Assembly: GCA_030762175.1 (NCBI GenBank)
Contig: CM060838.1
Location: forward strand, 22,190,001-22,254,000
DNA from: Metallyticus violacea
Taxonomy: Eukaryota > Arthropoda > Insecta > Mantodea > Metallyticidae
Length of the DNA: 64,000 bases
Direction of reading: 5' to 3'
Shown here one piece after another: positions 33,709 to 45,526 of this stretch. The notes under the pieces are model-generated. The model was not told the origin of the DNA. It worked only from the letters and a program-made list of their open reading frames with translations, and ran no database searches. Position 1 is the first letter of the stretch, and every line of letters starts with the position of its first letter. The translations under genes and the position numbers were made by a program.

Positions 33709-33728
33709 GTGTGTGCGCGCGCGTGTGG
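33709..33728. repeat. Alternating GT/GC tract
   Basis: GTGTGTGCGCGCGCGTGTGG is an alternating purine-pyrimidine run of the kind that can adopt Z-DNA. Confidence 0.7.
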
Positions 33729-34691
33729 AGAAAGAAAAAAATTGCATTTTAATTCTGCATTTGATTACAATGAATATTTTAGATTTAATGCAATTAAAGT
33801 AGGCAATTGATTGACATTAGCCTTTAAAATATTTCTGTTCTGCATATCATTTTATCTTTTTTTTAAAAGTTCTCGCTAAATGAACTTAAAATAACTATAA
33901 ATGATATATTTTGTTGTCTTAATCCCCTATAAAATAAATAATTTGATTCATTTTAACATTATTTTCACAATGTTTCCCGCAATGAAAATATAATTGCCAT
34001 GCAATAAAAACAATAATGGCGCGCAATGGGGAAGATAAATTCATGTGCCATATCTCTACTGCTCTTGATAATGCAACATAAATAATAGATGTAAGATTAC
34101 AATAGTAAATAATCTCATTACGCTTGAATATACACAAATATATAATAAAGTAACTAAATGACCATTATTTATGGGGAAATATCAGATAAATATTATAAAA
34201 ATGATAAATGTTCGGTTATATAATTGCAAAAATAAAAATTTATTACTAAGGAGGTGGACATAGCTTAATTCAAGGTAAGTCATCATATAGCAAATAGCTG
34301 TTTTATGACATTACTTGTAACGCTGTACAGCTGTTAATACTGCTCTATACTGTGCAAAAACATTTAGTAATAATAAGAGAGAGGATTTTGTTCTTTATGC
34401 CTATTTTGTTTTATTGCTCATATTTTTAGGCTTTTGCTAGATAAACACATTTAAATAATAAAGGATACAATATGGGATAATTTATATTGCTTATAACTTT
34501 TGCACGAGTGCTTATTCTTGAAATATTCTTATGCTTTTTAGATTAAACTTTTTATTTTTTGTAATTTTAAATGTTCATTTTAGCTCCCACAGTATGCGCA
34601 TTGTCTACAACACCCGATAATAGTGAACACTGCTTAGAGAACGATGTTCGATTGCATTAACTGCATTGTTCTCATTGCTGCATTCCAGCTA
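33729..34691. other. Non-coding AT-rich stretch
   Basis: Nothing recognised. Confidence 0.4.
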
Positions 34692-34893
34692 CAGTGAGAT
34701 TATTTGAGTTAGGTTCATCAATTGTCAAGGCCGTATAACGCATGTGCGGTAGCAGTTTGAGGGAGGCTTTTAAAGCGAGTGATTTTGCATTCGTGTGTTA
34801 CTCTGTGCTATGTGTAAATTGTGGTTTGTTACTTTGCCACAGCACAAAAATAGTCTTGAACGAGTTTTATATACGATACATATGGCGAAACTT
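34692..34893 (+). mobile_element. 5' end of a CAGTGA-type Tc1/mariner-like element
   Basis: After a TA (34690-34691), CAGTGAGATTATTTGAGTTA is identical to the left terminus of the element at 59226. Homology continues for about 200 bp (GTTTGAGGGAGGCTTTT, GATTTTGCATTCGTGTGTT, TATACGATACATATG) and then stops. No right terminus was found nearby, so this is a truncated copy. Confidence 0.7.
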
Positions 34894-37800
34894 TATACCT
34901 AGAGTACATGTATGATGTCGCTAATTTTCCACAAATGGTCTGATGATATTCTGTCATTTGAGCTGTATGGAGAAACGCATTTTATTTTCTTTGAAAAATA
35001 TGAAGAAAGCATCCAGAGTTAAGAAGAAATTCAGAAAAAAAAAAAAACAACGGAAAAGAAAAAAGCACAGGAGCAAAATTGTAAACAAAACAGTCAAATA
35101 GATATTAAATAAGTAAAAAGCAGAAGGACAAAGAATGCTGGTAAATATTAGGAACGAGGGAAGAGTAAATATAATAGAAAAGTAATACATTTGGACGGAA
35201 GGAATAACAATTCACGCGAATAACATTTTTGTGTCTAAATGTTAACGTATACGATATCTTCATTCACAGAGTGCAGACATACGAGAATATGTGTAGGATG
35301 CGTTTACTGCAGTGTAACCTCTGTTTGTGTACCAATAGTCTGCTTCTCTCTGTACTGTAGAGGTTTAATTGAATTTCAGAGACTTCGAGGAAGGAAACCA
35401 GAGAAAATATTTGCTAACTCTACGATCACATTGCTGGAGGTGTGTTTGTTTCTAGTAAACATTTTGCAGAGAATTGCAAATAACAACAAGGACCGTCAAA
35501 TTTCTTCAAATTTACTTGAGATAAAATATTTTAATTTACTTGCACCGTTAATAAAAATTAGTTTATGCAAAATTAGGTTAATTTTTTGTCATAAGGCCGG
35601 AATTTTTAATGAACATGGAAAAGTAAAACAAAGAACATGGAGCTAAAACAGAAAAGTATACACATTTGCACCTTTTGAATTTTTACTTACATTTTATACT
35701 ACTATAGTTGACCAATATGGTACATTTTTCCCTTTAAATAAAATAAAATTATAAATATAAAGACTATTATATAGCCTTTGAATATAGGAAAATAAATCAA
35801 TTGCATAAGTATTTTTTTTGTAAATTAAAAAAGTGAAATCTCTGTTAGAACCAAAATATTTTTAAGAAGCAAAGTGTTTAAAATAATATCTATATTAAAA
35901 TATTGTGATTGGTATCTTTTAACCAGTAGTCAACAGTGAATAATATACTGCCACATATAATACATTTTTAAGTATAACAACGTTTACAAACAGAAAAAAG
36001 TATTTTAAATTACATTTATGATTTAATATTGAACTATTAAGACAGCTGCAAGTTCTCATAATTTTGTCCTATATGGGGGTTATTTTGTAGGAATTGTCTG
36101 TCTACGAATATAGCAACATGAAGTCAGGGCCTTTTCATCCTCACGTTAAATACATATATCCCCAATGAAAACTCAGTTCTTGAAGCATAACAAATTCTCT
36201 TCTAAGTTATACAGTCTCTGGACCGTAATTTTTTTTACATTTATTGAATTCTGAGGACTAGATTTGCCATATTAAAATAAGTGAACAACATAAGATACGA
36301 AATTGTTTTCTCAGTGCGGTTATATATATCTGCAGTTAATTTATTCTAAATTTATGAGCTAACCATGCAAAATTTAACCAGTATTGTCATATGTTTCCAG
36401 ATAAATGTTTATTTTAACAAAAACTCTACTATTTTGTTCTGCTTATTAAGCTGTGTTAACATCTTTAATTATGAAGTTGACATACAGTATTCATGTTCAT
36501 CATAGACGACTTTGAAATTTAGAAATTGGGAGCTTTGAAATAGCTTGCACATTAATTAGTCGTTTAAAATACTTCTTTCAAATATGACCCTGATTTGTCA
36601 TTCTATATTGCACACCTGTGTAATTATAAAGTACATCTAGTGTATGGTTCTTTATGTTATAAGGTTTTTGAAACAGTTCTTGCAGCAAAATCTCGTTTTA
36701 AAAAAGAAGGTACCGGTTTGGTGGTGAGAGTGAACCCCAAAAGCCTTTGAGGCGCGGGATATACGTGCGTACGGCTCCCGTCACAGTATTAATTAGGATG
36801 GGTGCATCCTCTGGGAAATAAGTGGAATGCGTAATAGGTGTAACAACCTGGGCGTCCATCCCTTCATCCACAATTTATTGAATATTTTAGGCAGAGCTGT
36901 GACCAAAGTTAACACTCGCACATTCGCAGATTATGGGCAAAACACGGGAGAAACAGTATCTTAAAGTCTGCAGACTGAATCTAAGTATATAAAGGTTAAT
37001 GCCACGTTACTAGTCCAATAAACAACGGCTGATTTAGTGCAGAGAGAACGAATAAAATATAAATAACGTAGAAGACTAAAAGAACAGAGACGCTAAAAAT
37101 GCCTTCTTAGTATGATAGTGTTTGATTTAATTTAAATTCTTTTTCCCTACGCTTGTTTATCTTGTTTATTGTTTTATGTTATTGTTTACTTTAGCCATTG
37201 GACATTTTATGAATTCGATTTATATTTAATTGAAAATATAAATGAAACTTTTAACAAACACACTATATTTTTTCAGAGGATCAAGTTTCTCTTTTCGTTA
37301 AACACAGGAAACTATTACTCACTGAACCTTTCCGCGATTCCAACCCTCATTCTGTGGAGGTAGCTATTTCAGCTTAAGTCTTGAGAAATGACCTTAATTA
37401 TGGCCGTTAATGAGGCATGCTAAAATATAAGTATGGCTTGGGAAAAACTGAAATGTCTTTTGCTTAAGCCTGTGAAGAAATTGCTCCAACAACGACTTCG
37501 GCCAAGGGATAACATAAACTCGATCTTGCCTTGATAAAAACTGCCTTTATCAGCACGACATTAGAGATTCTGTGATCTGTAGCAACTTTTCTATCCCTCT
37601 AACTATTCACTTCTGACGCTCGGCAACTAGCGTTGTAAAAATGTACAAATTCAGGTTAGGTATTCTTTATTCATCTCCTAACTCCGCATCTACTATCTCA
37701 ATTTAAGTAGTTACATTCAAAATTGAAAGAACGAAATAATTGATCAATAATTTTTTACATAAAAAATTCGCAACTTAATTTTAGCTAACTGCTAATCTCT

Positions 37801-39362
37801 GACTCATCTGCAGTTTCCCACTGTAATTATCCAGAAGACTTTGGTGCAACTACACCTAAATTATGAATTAAACACACAATATAACGGATGAGGAGGTAAC
37901 AAATTATAGAATGTTTGTTTTCTATACCATTCAGTAGTATTTCAGTACAGAATAAAAACCTGATTACTCCACAGAAATTTGAATGTTTTAAAATGGCATA
38001 CAGGAATAAAATCTAATAATCCGAATAGAAACTAGGGAAGAATATAGGAAAAATCCTGATTGTCACATTTTTACTACTTTTACAGGAGAGCAAACTTAAC
38101 CTATATGCATTTACTCAACAAGCTTCCATTCCTTATATACACACCAAAGTCTAACCCAAATAATATCTTGTTTTTCACCAAAGCACCATACATTCTTTCT
38201 AGCAGTTTATTTTAATTTCTGTTCCCAAACTTAAAACAATTTTATCTGATAATTGAAATGCAAATAAGATATATAATTGTGCAAAAGCTTAAGTTAATTA
38301 CACATTCTGATACTGCACTTTTTCCAAAATTGACTTTGTTATTAAAATATGTGATCATTTTAAAAGAGGGGCAAGTAAAAAGGCAATAAATGGTATTTGG
38401 TGATCAATAAACTCTAATTAAGGAGTTCTTTCTAAACTAATATCCGTTTTTAAGTAGAAAAGTGCAGACAATACATGAGCAAGGCGCAATGTAATGCTTA
38501 GAAATAAAATTTAAGCTTTTATTTCAAATTATTAAAAACGTTCTCATACCCATTTGGATATTATAATGGAGGGCAAAGCAACACACAAAGGCAGCAAAAG
38601 GCGTTACCCGTGATGCATAGGCAACTTCTCTCACAGTGGTGATATGAGTTTGCATGGTTTCAGGTTTCAAACGTGGAATATCCTCACCTACTTATATTCT
38701 ATGGTATTATTCTTCTGATAAGTTATCATTATTTTTGAGTGATCAAAATTCCATGCTAACTTACATTATTGGTCAGCAGGGCGCTGAATTATGTGATGTT
38801 GAATAATGTTGTGGTTCAAAAGCATCACTTCATTTTCGGAATATCAGATTACCTGAAACAATAGATAGTTATTAAATAAATTGAAATATATAAAGGCATT
38901 AAATTGAAATTTTGTTTAAATTAATGCAGAAATATATAAGAAAAGAGGAAAAAAGGGAAATGAGAAGAATCCATGGGAAATATTACATTTTCATTTGGTA
39001 GCCCAACAAAGATAAATGTTCACTCACGCCGCCTGCCTCATCTAATCAGTTCTACAAAGTACACGGATGCAATTGCGTATTAAGACAGTAGATGCATCCA
39101 TGCAATTGCGGCCGTGCAGCGTAAAACGTTAAACAGTTTAAAATAAGCAAAACTTTCACTAAGAAAGATATCAGCATTTCATTTAAGAAAAAGCCCAATA
39201 AAACCAAAATGTTGCCATTTGGCGCGTATTGGACTATCCATCGGAACTGTTGGGTCATATTTTTTTAAAATAGAAAATCCAGCAGCAGTAAATGTGATTA
39301 TCAAGCAATACTGGGAAAGATTGAGAACTTTGTCCTTCAACAGCTGCAGGAATAATGCAACC
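34894..39362. other. Long non-coding AT-rich stretch
   Basis: No recognised repeat. The longest frame, 135 codons at 35239-35646, is cysteine-rich at its start and not similar to anything I know. It lacks clear splice sites. 36700-36880 is GC-richer (GAGGCGCGGGATATACGTGC) and could be an old tRNA-derived repeat. Low-complexity A/T runs are frequent. Confidence 0.35.
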
Positions 39363-39439
39363 TAAGGCAACCTAACCGGCCCATATCGTGAGAGAATTAC
39401 AGCGATTCTCTCACGATATGGGCCGGTTAGGTTGCCTTA
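39363..39439. repeat. Perfect 35-bp hairpin
   Basis: The arms at 39363-39397 and 39405-39439 are exact reverse complements, separated by a 7-nt loop (TACAGCG). The arm begins TAAGGCAACCTAACCGGCCC. A partial direct duplication of GCAACCTAA precedes the left arm. No coding content. This could be a very recent fold-back duplication, a hairpin RNA source or the remnant of a palindromic element. Confidence 0.97.
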
Positions 39440-39652
39440 AGAATAAAATCGTCTTATGACGGTTCTACAGGATTGTTGATTTTGTTATTGTCTGCATAAA
39501 TGCATATTCACCGATGGAAGCCATTTGCCTGATGCGATTTTCAAGAAATGAGTTTGTGTTCAGTGTTCCAGTGAGTGAAAAGTGACCCAAAAATTATGTT
39601 AGTGTAAATATAACTACTCACTAAAGACATTTACTTTTGTATTTTTAATAAT

Positions 39653-39893
39653 ATTTTTACTGATGAGGCATCAAAGGCGGTGAATGCATGAAATTTGAGA
39701 TAAAATGACAAATGTGGGGTTTTTTAAAGACGAAAGCGTTTCAGGATAGTTTAGGAAACTTTTCTAGTTTTCGCTATTTATAAGAACTGTGGGAAACGTG
39801 AAAAAACCTCAATCAGGGATGATGGTCTTGGCGGGAAACGAACCTCAGACTACCCACAATGAGTCCGTGCCTTAACGACCTCGACCACTCGTG
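39653..39893 (-). repeat. SINE family S, full but degenerate copy
   Basis: On the minus strand it starts at the head (GTGGTCGAGGTCGTTAAGGC, then a mutated B box GAGGTTCGTTTCCCGCCAAG). The body follows (CCTGATTGAGG, TTATAAATAGCGA) and it ends in the family 3' words CGCCTTTGATGCCTCATCAG. It is more diverged than the copy at 18741. Confidence 0.75.
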
Positions 39894-40996
39894 TTATTAA
39901 TTTGCACTTTTTCCCATAGTTCAATTTGTATAAATTATTTTAGAGTTAATTAACTTAACGTACTTCTTGAGATAATTTGTAAATTGCATTTCTTTTTTAA
40001 AATAATAACACCACTAATAAAACAACATACCAATGTTCGCTGACTGAGTCTATCATTTCAAGCGAATTAATGTGGGAATAAAAGTGAAAAAATTGTTTTG
40101 TAGAGGCAGGGAAAAATAATTGTCGCCAGAATTAAGTGGGAGCAGTTTTTTTTTTTAAACTTTTAGAGGGCAAGTACTTATTCTTTTATGTAATTTTAGT
40201 AGGTATTTTATATTTTGGAAACATCGAATACTAACAACATACCTGAACTTCACATAAACAGATAAAACATTGTTTATTTTTCTGACGGTAATGAAGCTAT
40301 TTCAGTTATTAATGAGGTATGCGTTCATAATTAACCTGAATTACGACCTATCTACATAGGCATGTGGTTTTTTACGTAGCAGATTCAGGATGCAGTCGGT
40401 ATAATTGCGTTGAATATAATAACCATACACTAAAGCAGCACTTATGTTAATTACATTATTAATGTCATGTCAGACTAGCTGAATGGAGGACCCTTGCCCC
40501 TCAGGATTCCCACCCAGTAGCATATTCTGAGGACCAGTTTCAAAAAGTTGTCATTAGTTGTGCGAGGTAATGAAAGCAGTAAGATGTTCTATTGAAATTA
40601 ATTTGCCGAGTACTGCAATTTAAATAGACATATAACAGTGAAAGGGGCTTATATATTACCTTGCATAAAAGCTGAATATAGTATGCTAAATCGTACAAAA
40701 TGCATTCCTTTATTACTTTCGAATCTTTTTTTCGCGTCTTTACCAAAATGCTATTACTTCTCTTTTCACATTTAATCCTACTACATTAGTGAAATCTTTC
40801 CCAATTTTTCAAATCTGTTGGGGTTCCTACGGCTTGTCAAAACAGTTTATGGAAGAAATAAAAAGTAGTATAAATTAAAATTAACAGACTGAGAAGATAA
40901 GAAATAGTTGAAGAGAAACCTGACATGAAATGGGATATTTAAATACCTAAACAACAACACAACGACAACGACAACAACAACAACAACAACAACAAC

Positions 40997-41028
<32 letters not shown>

Positions 41029-42639
41029 TAGTAATGTAACATTAAGTAACGAGAGCTGCAGTTATCAATGAATATTAAATAGTATTCGGTGAAGCTATAG
41101 GCACAAAACGTAGTTTCACATACAAAAACATGTTTTCTCTATTCTGTCTTTACAACCAGGATATAGAGAGGGGGAAGGATGAGGCTGCTAGTACAGATAT
41201 GTCACCCCCTTCCTTTCCTACCTGTTGATGGAAAAGATCTCGAATTGAGAGTGGCGAATGAAAACAGTCCCCCTATTGGAATCCAGAGTTACCTACTGCC
41301 ACTGACGTTACCTGAGCTAACTCTGGTAGCGAATATATATATATATATATATATTTTTTTTTTTGTCTGCAGTGGCACACTTTCTACATTTTTTTTCCAT
41401 CTATATCCAAAGAGGTACCAAAAATATCATAAAAAAAAACAGAATGTTCCTAATTTTATCCTACATAATATAAAAGCTGTGATATTTAGCCATAAGCTAA
41501 GAGAGAAAATGACTTGAATCACTTAAAATGTGTATTCAAATTTTACGACTGATTCTGCCTAAGTTAGAATTAACAATGATTATGTGCTTGTATGTAAACA
41601 GACAATTTTAAACATTAAACATAAGGTATTGAAATTTGCAAATAATAATAATGAAAATAAACTTAATGTAGAACTATGAAGGTGTAGAAAATACACGGGC
41701 TGTTTAATGCCCAACATCCCTGTCGGTGATTGCGAACTATAGTCAAAACCGCCGTACATTAATTTCGCCGTCTAATGTCGTCATAATGCTCATTATATAA
41801 AAATCTGACATGTTCCAGCGCATTCATAAACGAAATAGGTATTGCATACATAGTTGCATCATCGGATATTACCATATTTAGTTATCTTCCATTGTTTATT
41901 GTAAAACAAGAATGTTTTATGGTACTATTATTTTAATCCTTTTTCTCCGATGAATTTATGACATATGAAACGTGCGAACAACAGCCTAGTAATATGTAAC
42001 GTGTATGTAAGAAAAGTGGAATAGAAATAATTCATTCTACAGACACTGCAGGTTTACGTTCAGTATGAAAAAGGCAAAGAATTTATGAAAAAAAAAAAAT
42101 AATAATAAAAGGATTATGTACTAAAACAACAGAAAAAACTACTGTATATTCAGTAGTGACAGCTTGCGTATTTCATGAGATGGAATTCTAAGTGCACATG
42201 TTACAAAATTGCGTTTACTACCTGTATAACCCTTCAGATGACTCTTCATTAATAAAAATATTATTCCAAGAACATTTATTATTACTTGTTTAATAAATTA
42301 ACAACTATCGGTCATGTGTATGTTCTCGAAACCCTAACAATAATTAATGTTGAATGTAAGCATTCTGAAATATTTACTATTGAAATATTTCAATCATCGG
42401 GTTGGTGGTGGTTGACACTACCCGTTCCTGTTAACGCCAGAGCATACTACAACATTTAATGTTGAATCGATTGCCTCTTAATAATTAAATGCCTCTTAGA
42501 AGAGTTCCAAGTTCATAATTTTTCTATATTGGAAAATGTTAAAACATACTGAAAAGTGTTTCACCATTCAATTATATTAGTACTCGTACTAAAACAAACC
42601 GGTTGTTCATTTTTTAGTCATTGCAGGCTATGTTAGGGT
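39894..42639. other. Non-coding stretch with simple repeats
   Basis: (AAC)n-(AAT)n occupies 40950-41029 and (AT)n 41333-41354. A 112-codon frame at 41179-41517 spans the (AT)n and is not recognised. An 8-bp stem CAGAGTTA/TAACTCTG lies at about 41285-41325. Otherwise this is AT-rich DNA. Confidence 0.4.
40950..41029. repeat. Compound (AAC)n-(AAT)n microsatellite
   Basis: Imperfect AAC/GACAAC units pass into about nine AAT units. Confidence 0.95.
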
Positions 42640-42770
42640 GTTTTTATGTGATAAAATACTGCCAAGAATATGAATATACAAACATTAATAACTCCAGGAT
42701 TGTATTTGTGTGATAAAATACAGCTAAGAACATGAATGCAGAAACATTAATAACTCAGGATTGTATTTGT
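42640..42770 (+). repeat. Tandem duplication of ~65 bp
   Basis: The block with TATGTGATAAAATACTGCCA, AAGAATATGAATATACAAAC and ATTAATAACTCCAGGATT is repeated immediately as TTGTGTGATAAAATACAGCT, AAGAACATGAATGCAGAAAC and ATTAATAACTCAGGATT. A third partial start (TTGTATTTGTGAAATG) follows. Confidence 0.85.
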
Positions 42771-44384
42771 GAAATGAAAGTGGTTTTTGGATAAAGGTTT
42801 TGTAGAACACCATTCACATTTCTTTACGATATTCTTCTCTTCTCCCCCGTTTCGATTATCTGGTAATAGGTACATCATATGAATGTATTTATCCAAAATA
42901 ATATACAAAGTAATAACTTTACAACGTTCGCACGGGTCAACTGGACCGTACGTGCCTTTCATAATACACAAAAAGTACATTATTTAAATAGATAAGTAAA
43001 TACGTCATACCTCCATTGCTTAACGTAGTTAAAATAATAATGATAATAATATCTATAATAATGATGATGATAATCGCTAGGATGTATGATCATGGTTTTT
43101 CCTCTGCACATAAAGGGCAAATTCTCAGTACATTTCCACCCGGATTCTGATCTGCCACCATGCTTTAAGCCTAAACCACGCGAGTCCATGTTTAATGAGT
43201 CTGGTCCCTGTTTTGATGTGCTGCTACATCTCCCATCCAGATTTTAACCCGTTTGCACTTCTAACGAGATCTCCCTCCATTGCGCGATTGTAAGCTGCCT
43301 GTCCATATCCTTCAGGCGGTTCCTGACCTTCCTCCATACAGTTCTGTTACCTTGGCCTGCTGTCCAAACATTTCCCAACCCAATGGTTTCTAATCCCTTT
43401 CTCACGATAAAACTTGTAAAGCACGTAAAATGGAATAAATGGTGTCCAGAGATTAATTATTTACAGTAATTAAATAGTCCTTAACATAAAATTTTTCATA
43501 CCTTTAATATTCAAAAAAGATACACTCCTCAGCTAAACACAGAGTAGAAATTTAGAATAAAAATAATGTTAATTGCATAGAATGCTTTACTGTCATTTGG
43601 AAACCACAAATAACGAAGCAAAACCAAAAACCAGCGTAAAATACAATTTACTCACCTTAATTAATAAAAATTATATAATTATCTTCTTTAAGTTCAGTGA
43701 CGAACATTGTCTAGTTAAAAAAAATAAGTAAAACTCCATTTTCATTACAGTTACGTTTTAATTAATGCAACTGTAATTTTCACATTTAAAAACTGTGAGT
43801 TAACACATATGTTAGATGTGGCGATAGCAGCGACATCAGATGAATTCTTTGAAAAGTAAACAGAACTCACATTTCCCATGTGTAAATAAAATCATGAAGA
43901 ATCATGCTAGATGTATAATTAGTTTATGTATGCAGTAAAACATTAGTGAAATAAATACATCTACATATGTAAAATCACTACTATGGGCTAATTTAGAGAC
44001 ATCAATGTTGCCCCAACTGTATATTGTTATATGTTGAAAAGCATGACCTTACCTATTCAACTATAACCTGGAAAAACTAACTGGAAAACTTCATGATAAA
44101 TGATACTCGCGATTAATGTTTGTTTTTTGTTTTAATTTGTTTATAAGTTATCATTTAGTGTCTAAAGTAAGGTGAGGTGAGGGTATGTGTGTAAAGCGGG
44201 AACGTAAGGAGAAAAATATGACAGGAATTGGATTGTTGCACCATTGCTATGTTGAAGCAAGTAATACAGCGAGCCTGGGTCTCCCACGTTATCAGGCGAA
44301 CAAAGTGAAAACCCGTTCAGTCAGGGCACAAAGTAAAACAATGTACCTCCCAGTAAACGAGCAACATATTCTAGCCGACACTGA
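42771..44384. other. Non-coding stretch with one coding-like relic
   Basis: 43090-43400 is GC-richer. Read on the minus strand through several stops it gives pieces such as MDRQLTIAQWREISLEV and LGLKHGGRSESGWKCTENL. These look like decayed coding DNA, possibly the end of a transposable element ORF, but I cannot name the family. The rest is AT-rich. Confidence 0.3.
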
Positions 44385-44530
44385 TAGCAGAGATCGCTAA
44401 GATATGAACTCCTGAACGGAAAATATGAATTTCGATTTCCGCCAGGGCTGTCCTTCCTGGCTGAAGTTCTTTACAGTTCTGTTTCAAGGCGAATCCGGAA
44501 GTTACCCTTAATTTACACCTACAGGCTTTA
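44385..44530 (+). repeat. Probable degenerate SINE family S head and partial body
   Basis: GATCGCTAAGATATGAACTC, GAATTTCGATTTCCGCCAGG and CCTTCCTGGCTGAAGTTCTT align to the family head and early body. The conserved 3' end is missing. Confidence 0.5.
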
Positions 44531-44896
44531 AATACTATTAAAAACAAGTTCTGCAGCACGGAAGAAAACATGTTGATTTCTTTAACAATATGCAACGATA
44601 AACTAAACTGCTTATCCCAAATTATTGAAACAATTGAGAATTTTAGTTCAAAGCAGGTAACGGGTAACATGCAGGTCTTTAATTATGTAGTATGTTATCC
44701 TGGATTATTTCTACCCCAGAAGCTGAAAATAAGGACGGTTTAATTCATGGAAACAGCTGAGCAGTTTAATGTACAACTCATATCGCCAGGTTAACTTCAT
44801 CTGTTTTTGGATTTGATTGTTAAAGACAAAAGAGCAATTTCCGGTACTTAAACCGTATTTAAGGGTTGGCAATTTGTGTCTATTAGCCCAATGGGG

Positions 44897-44933
44897 ACAC
44901 TTACGGTAGAAAGGGACGAGAGGAAGGAAACAT
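44897..44933 (+). repeat. 37-bp shared repeat word, copy 1
   Basis: ACACTTACGGTAGAAAGG is followed by GACGAGAGGAAGGAAACAT. The same 37 bp occur at 51316-51352 with two differences. Confidence 0.8.
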
Positions 44934-44959
44934 GGGATGATCAGGTTACAGGGACTGTG

Positions 44960-45248
44960 AAACACGAACGTAGATGGAATCCCTAGCATTGTTTGCAGAA
45001 AGAGCAACACGATGCCCCCCTAAGGAATTTAGTCCCCTCATAAGGGACGCTTTTACATCCGATACAGGGGTAGGAATGTTTCTAAAGCTCAATCCACCGC
45101 CACATTTTTATCAGCCTACCTCACTCTGGCATTTTCGACCTTGTAATAGAATCAAACTTCGGAAATTTTGGTTAAACGAGCAGGGGAAACCACGAAAAAA
45201 ACCCAAGGTATTTAAACTCGGAACCTCTGGAATGCGAAATTCCCTAAC
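44960..45248 (-). repeat. Dispersed repeat (SINE-like, family T), interrupted by a family S SINE
   Basis: On the minus strand, GAGGTTCCGAGTTTAAATAC, TTGGGTTTTTTTCGTGGTTT and CCCCTGCTCGTTTAA match 48005-48065 on the plus strand. The word CGTGGTTTCCC is common in insect tRNA-derived repeats. A family S SINE is inserted at 45249, with the target duplication at this edge. The downstream extent (toward 44960) is uncertain. Confidence 0.5.
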
Positions 45249-45514
45249 TTTCTTTAATAGTGTTCAACGCGCGTTTTTACTGCTGAGGCACCACAGGCGG
45301 TGACACTGAGTATACATGAAATGAAGTGATATATTGGGAAAGAATTTAAGGAAGGAAACGTTCCAGGCCTAAGTTTAGGTACCTCCCCGGCATTTGCCAT
45401 TTATGAAGACTGAGAAAAACCTGGAAAAATCCTCAGTCACGGAGGACGGTCCTGGCGGGATTCGAACCCGAGAACAACGACGCGCCTCAACGACTTCGGT
45501 TACTGGTCGCTGTA
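45249..45514 (-). repeat. SINE family S, full-length copy with target-site duplication
   Basis: The minus-strand copy includes GGGTTCGAATCCCGCCAGGA (B box) and the 3' CCGCCTGTGGTGCCTCAGCA. It is flanked by AAATTCCCTAAC (45237-45248) and AAACTCCCTAAC (45515-45526), an 11-of-12 match consistent with a target-site duplication made by LINE-type integration. It lies inside another dispersed repeat. Confidence 0.88.
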
Positions 45515-45526
45515 AAACTCCCTAAC

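Noticed and set aside
39363..39439. Insect telomere repeat (TTAGG)n at the hairpin
   Set aside because: Only isolated CCTAA/TTAGG words are present, not a tandem array.
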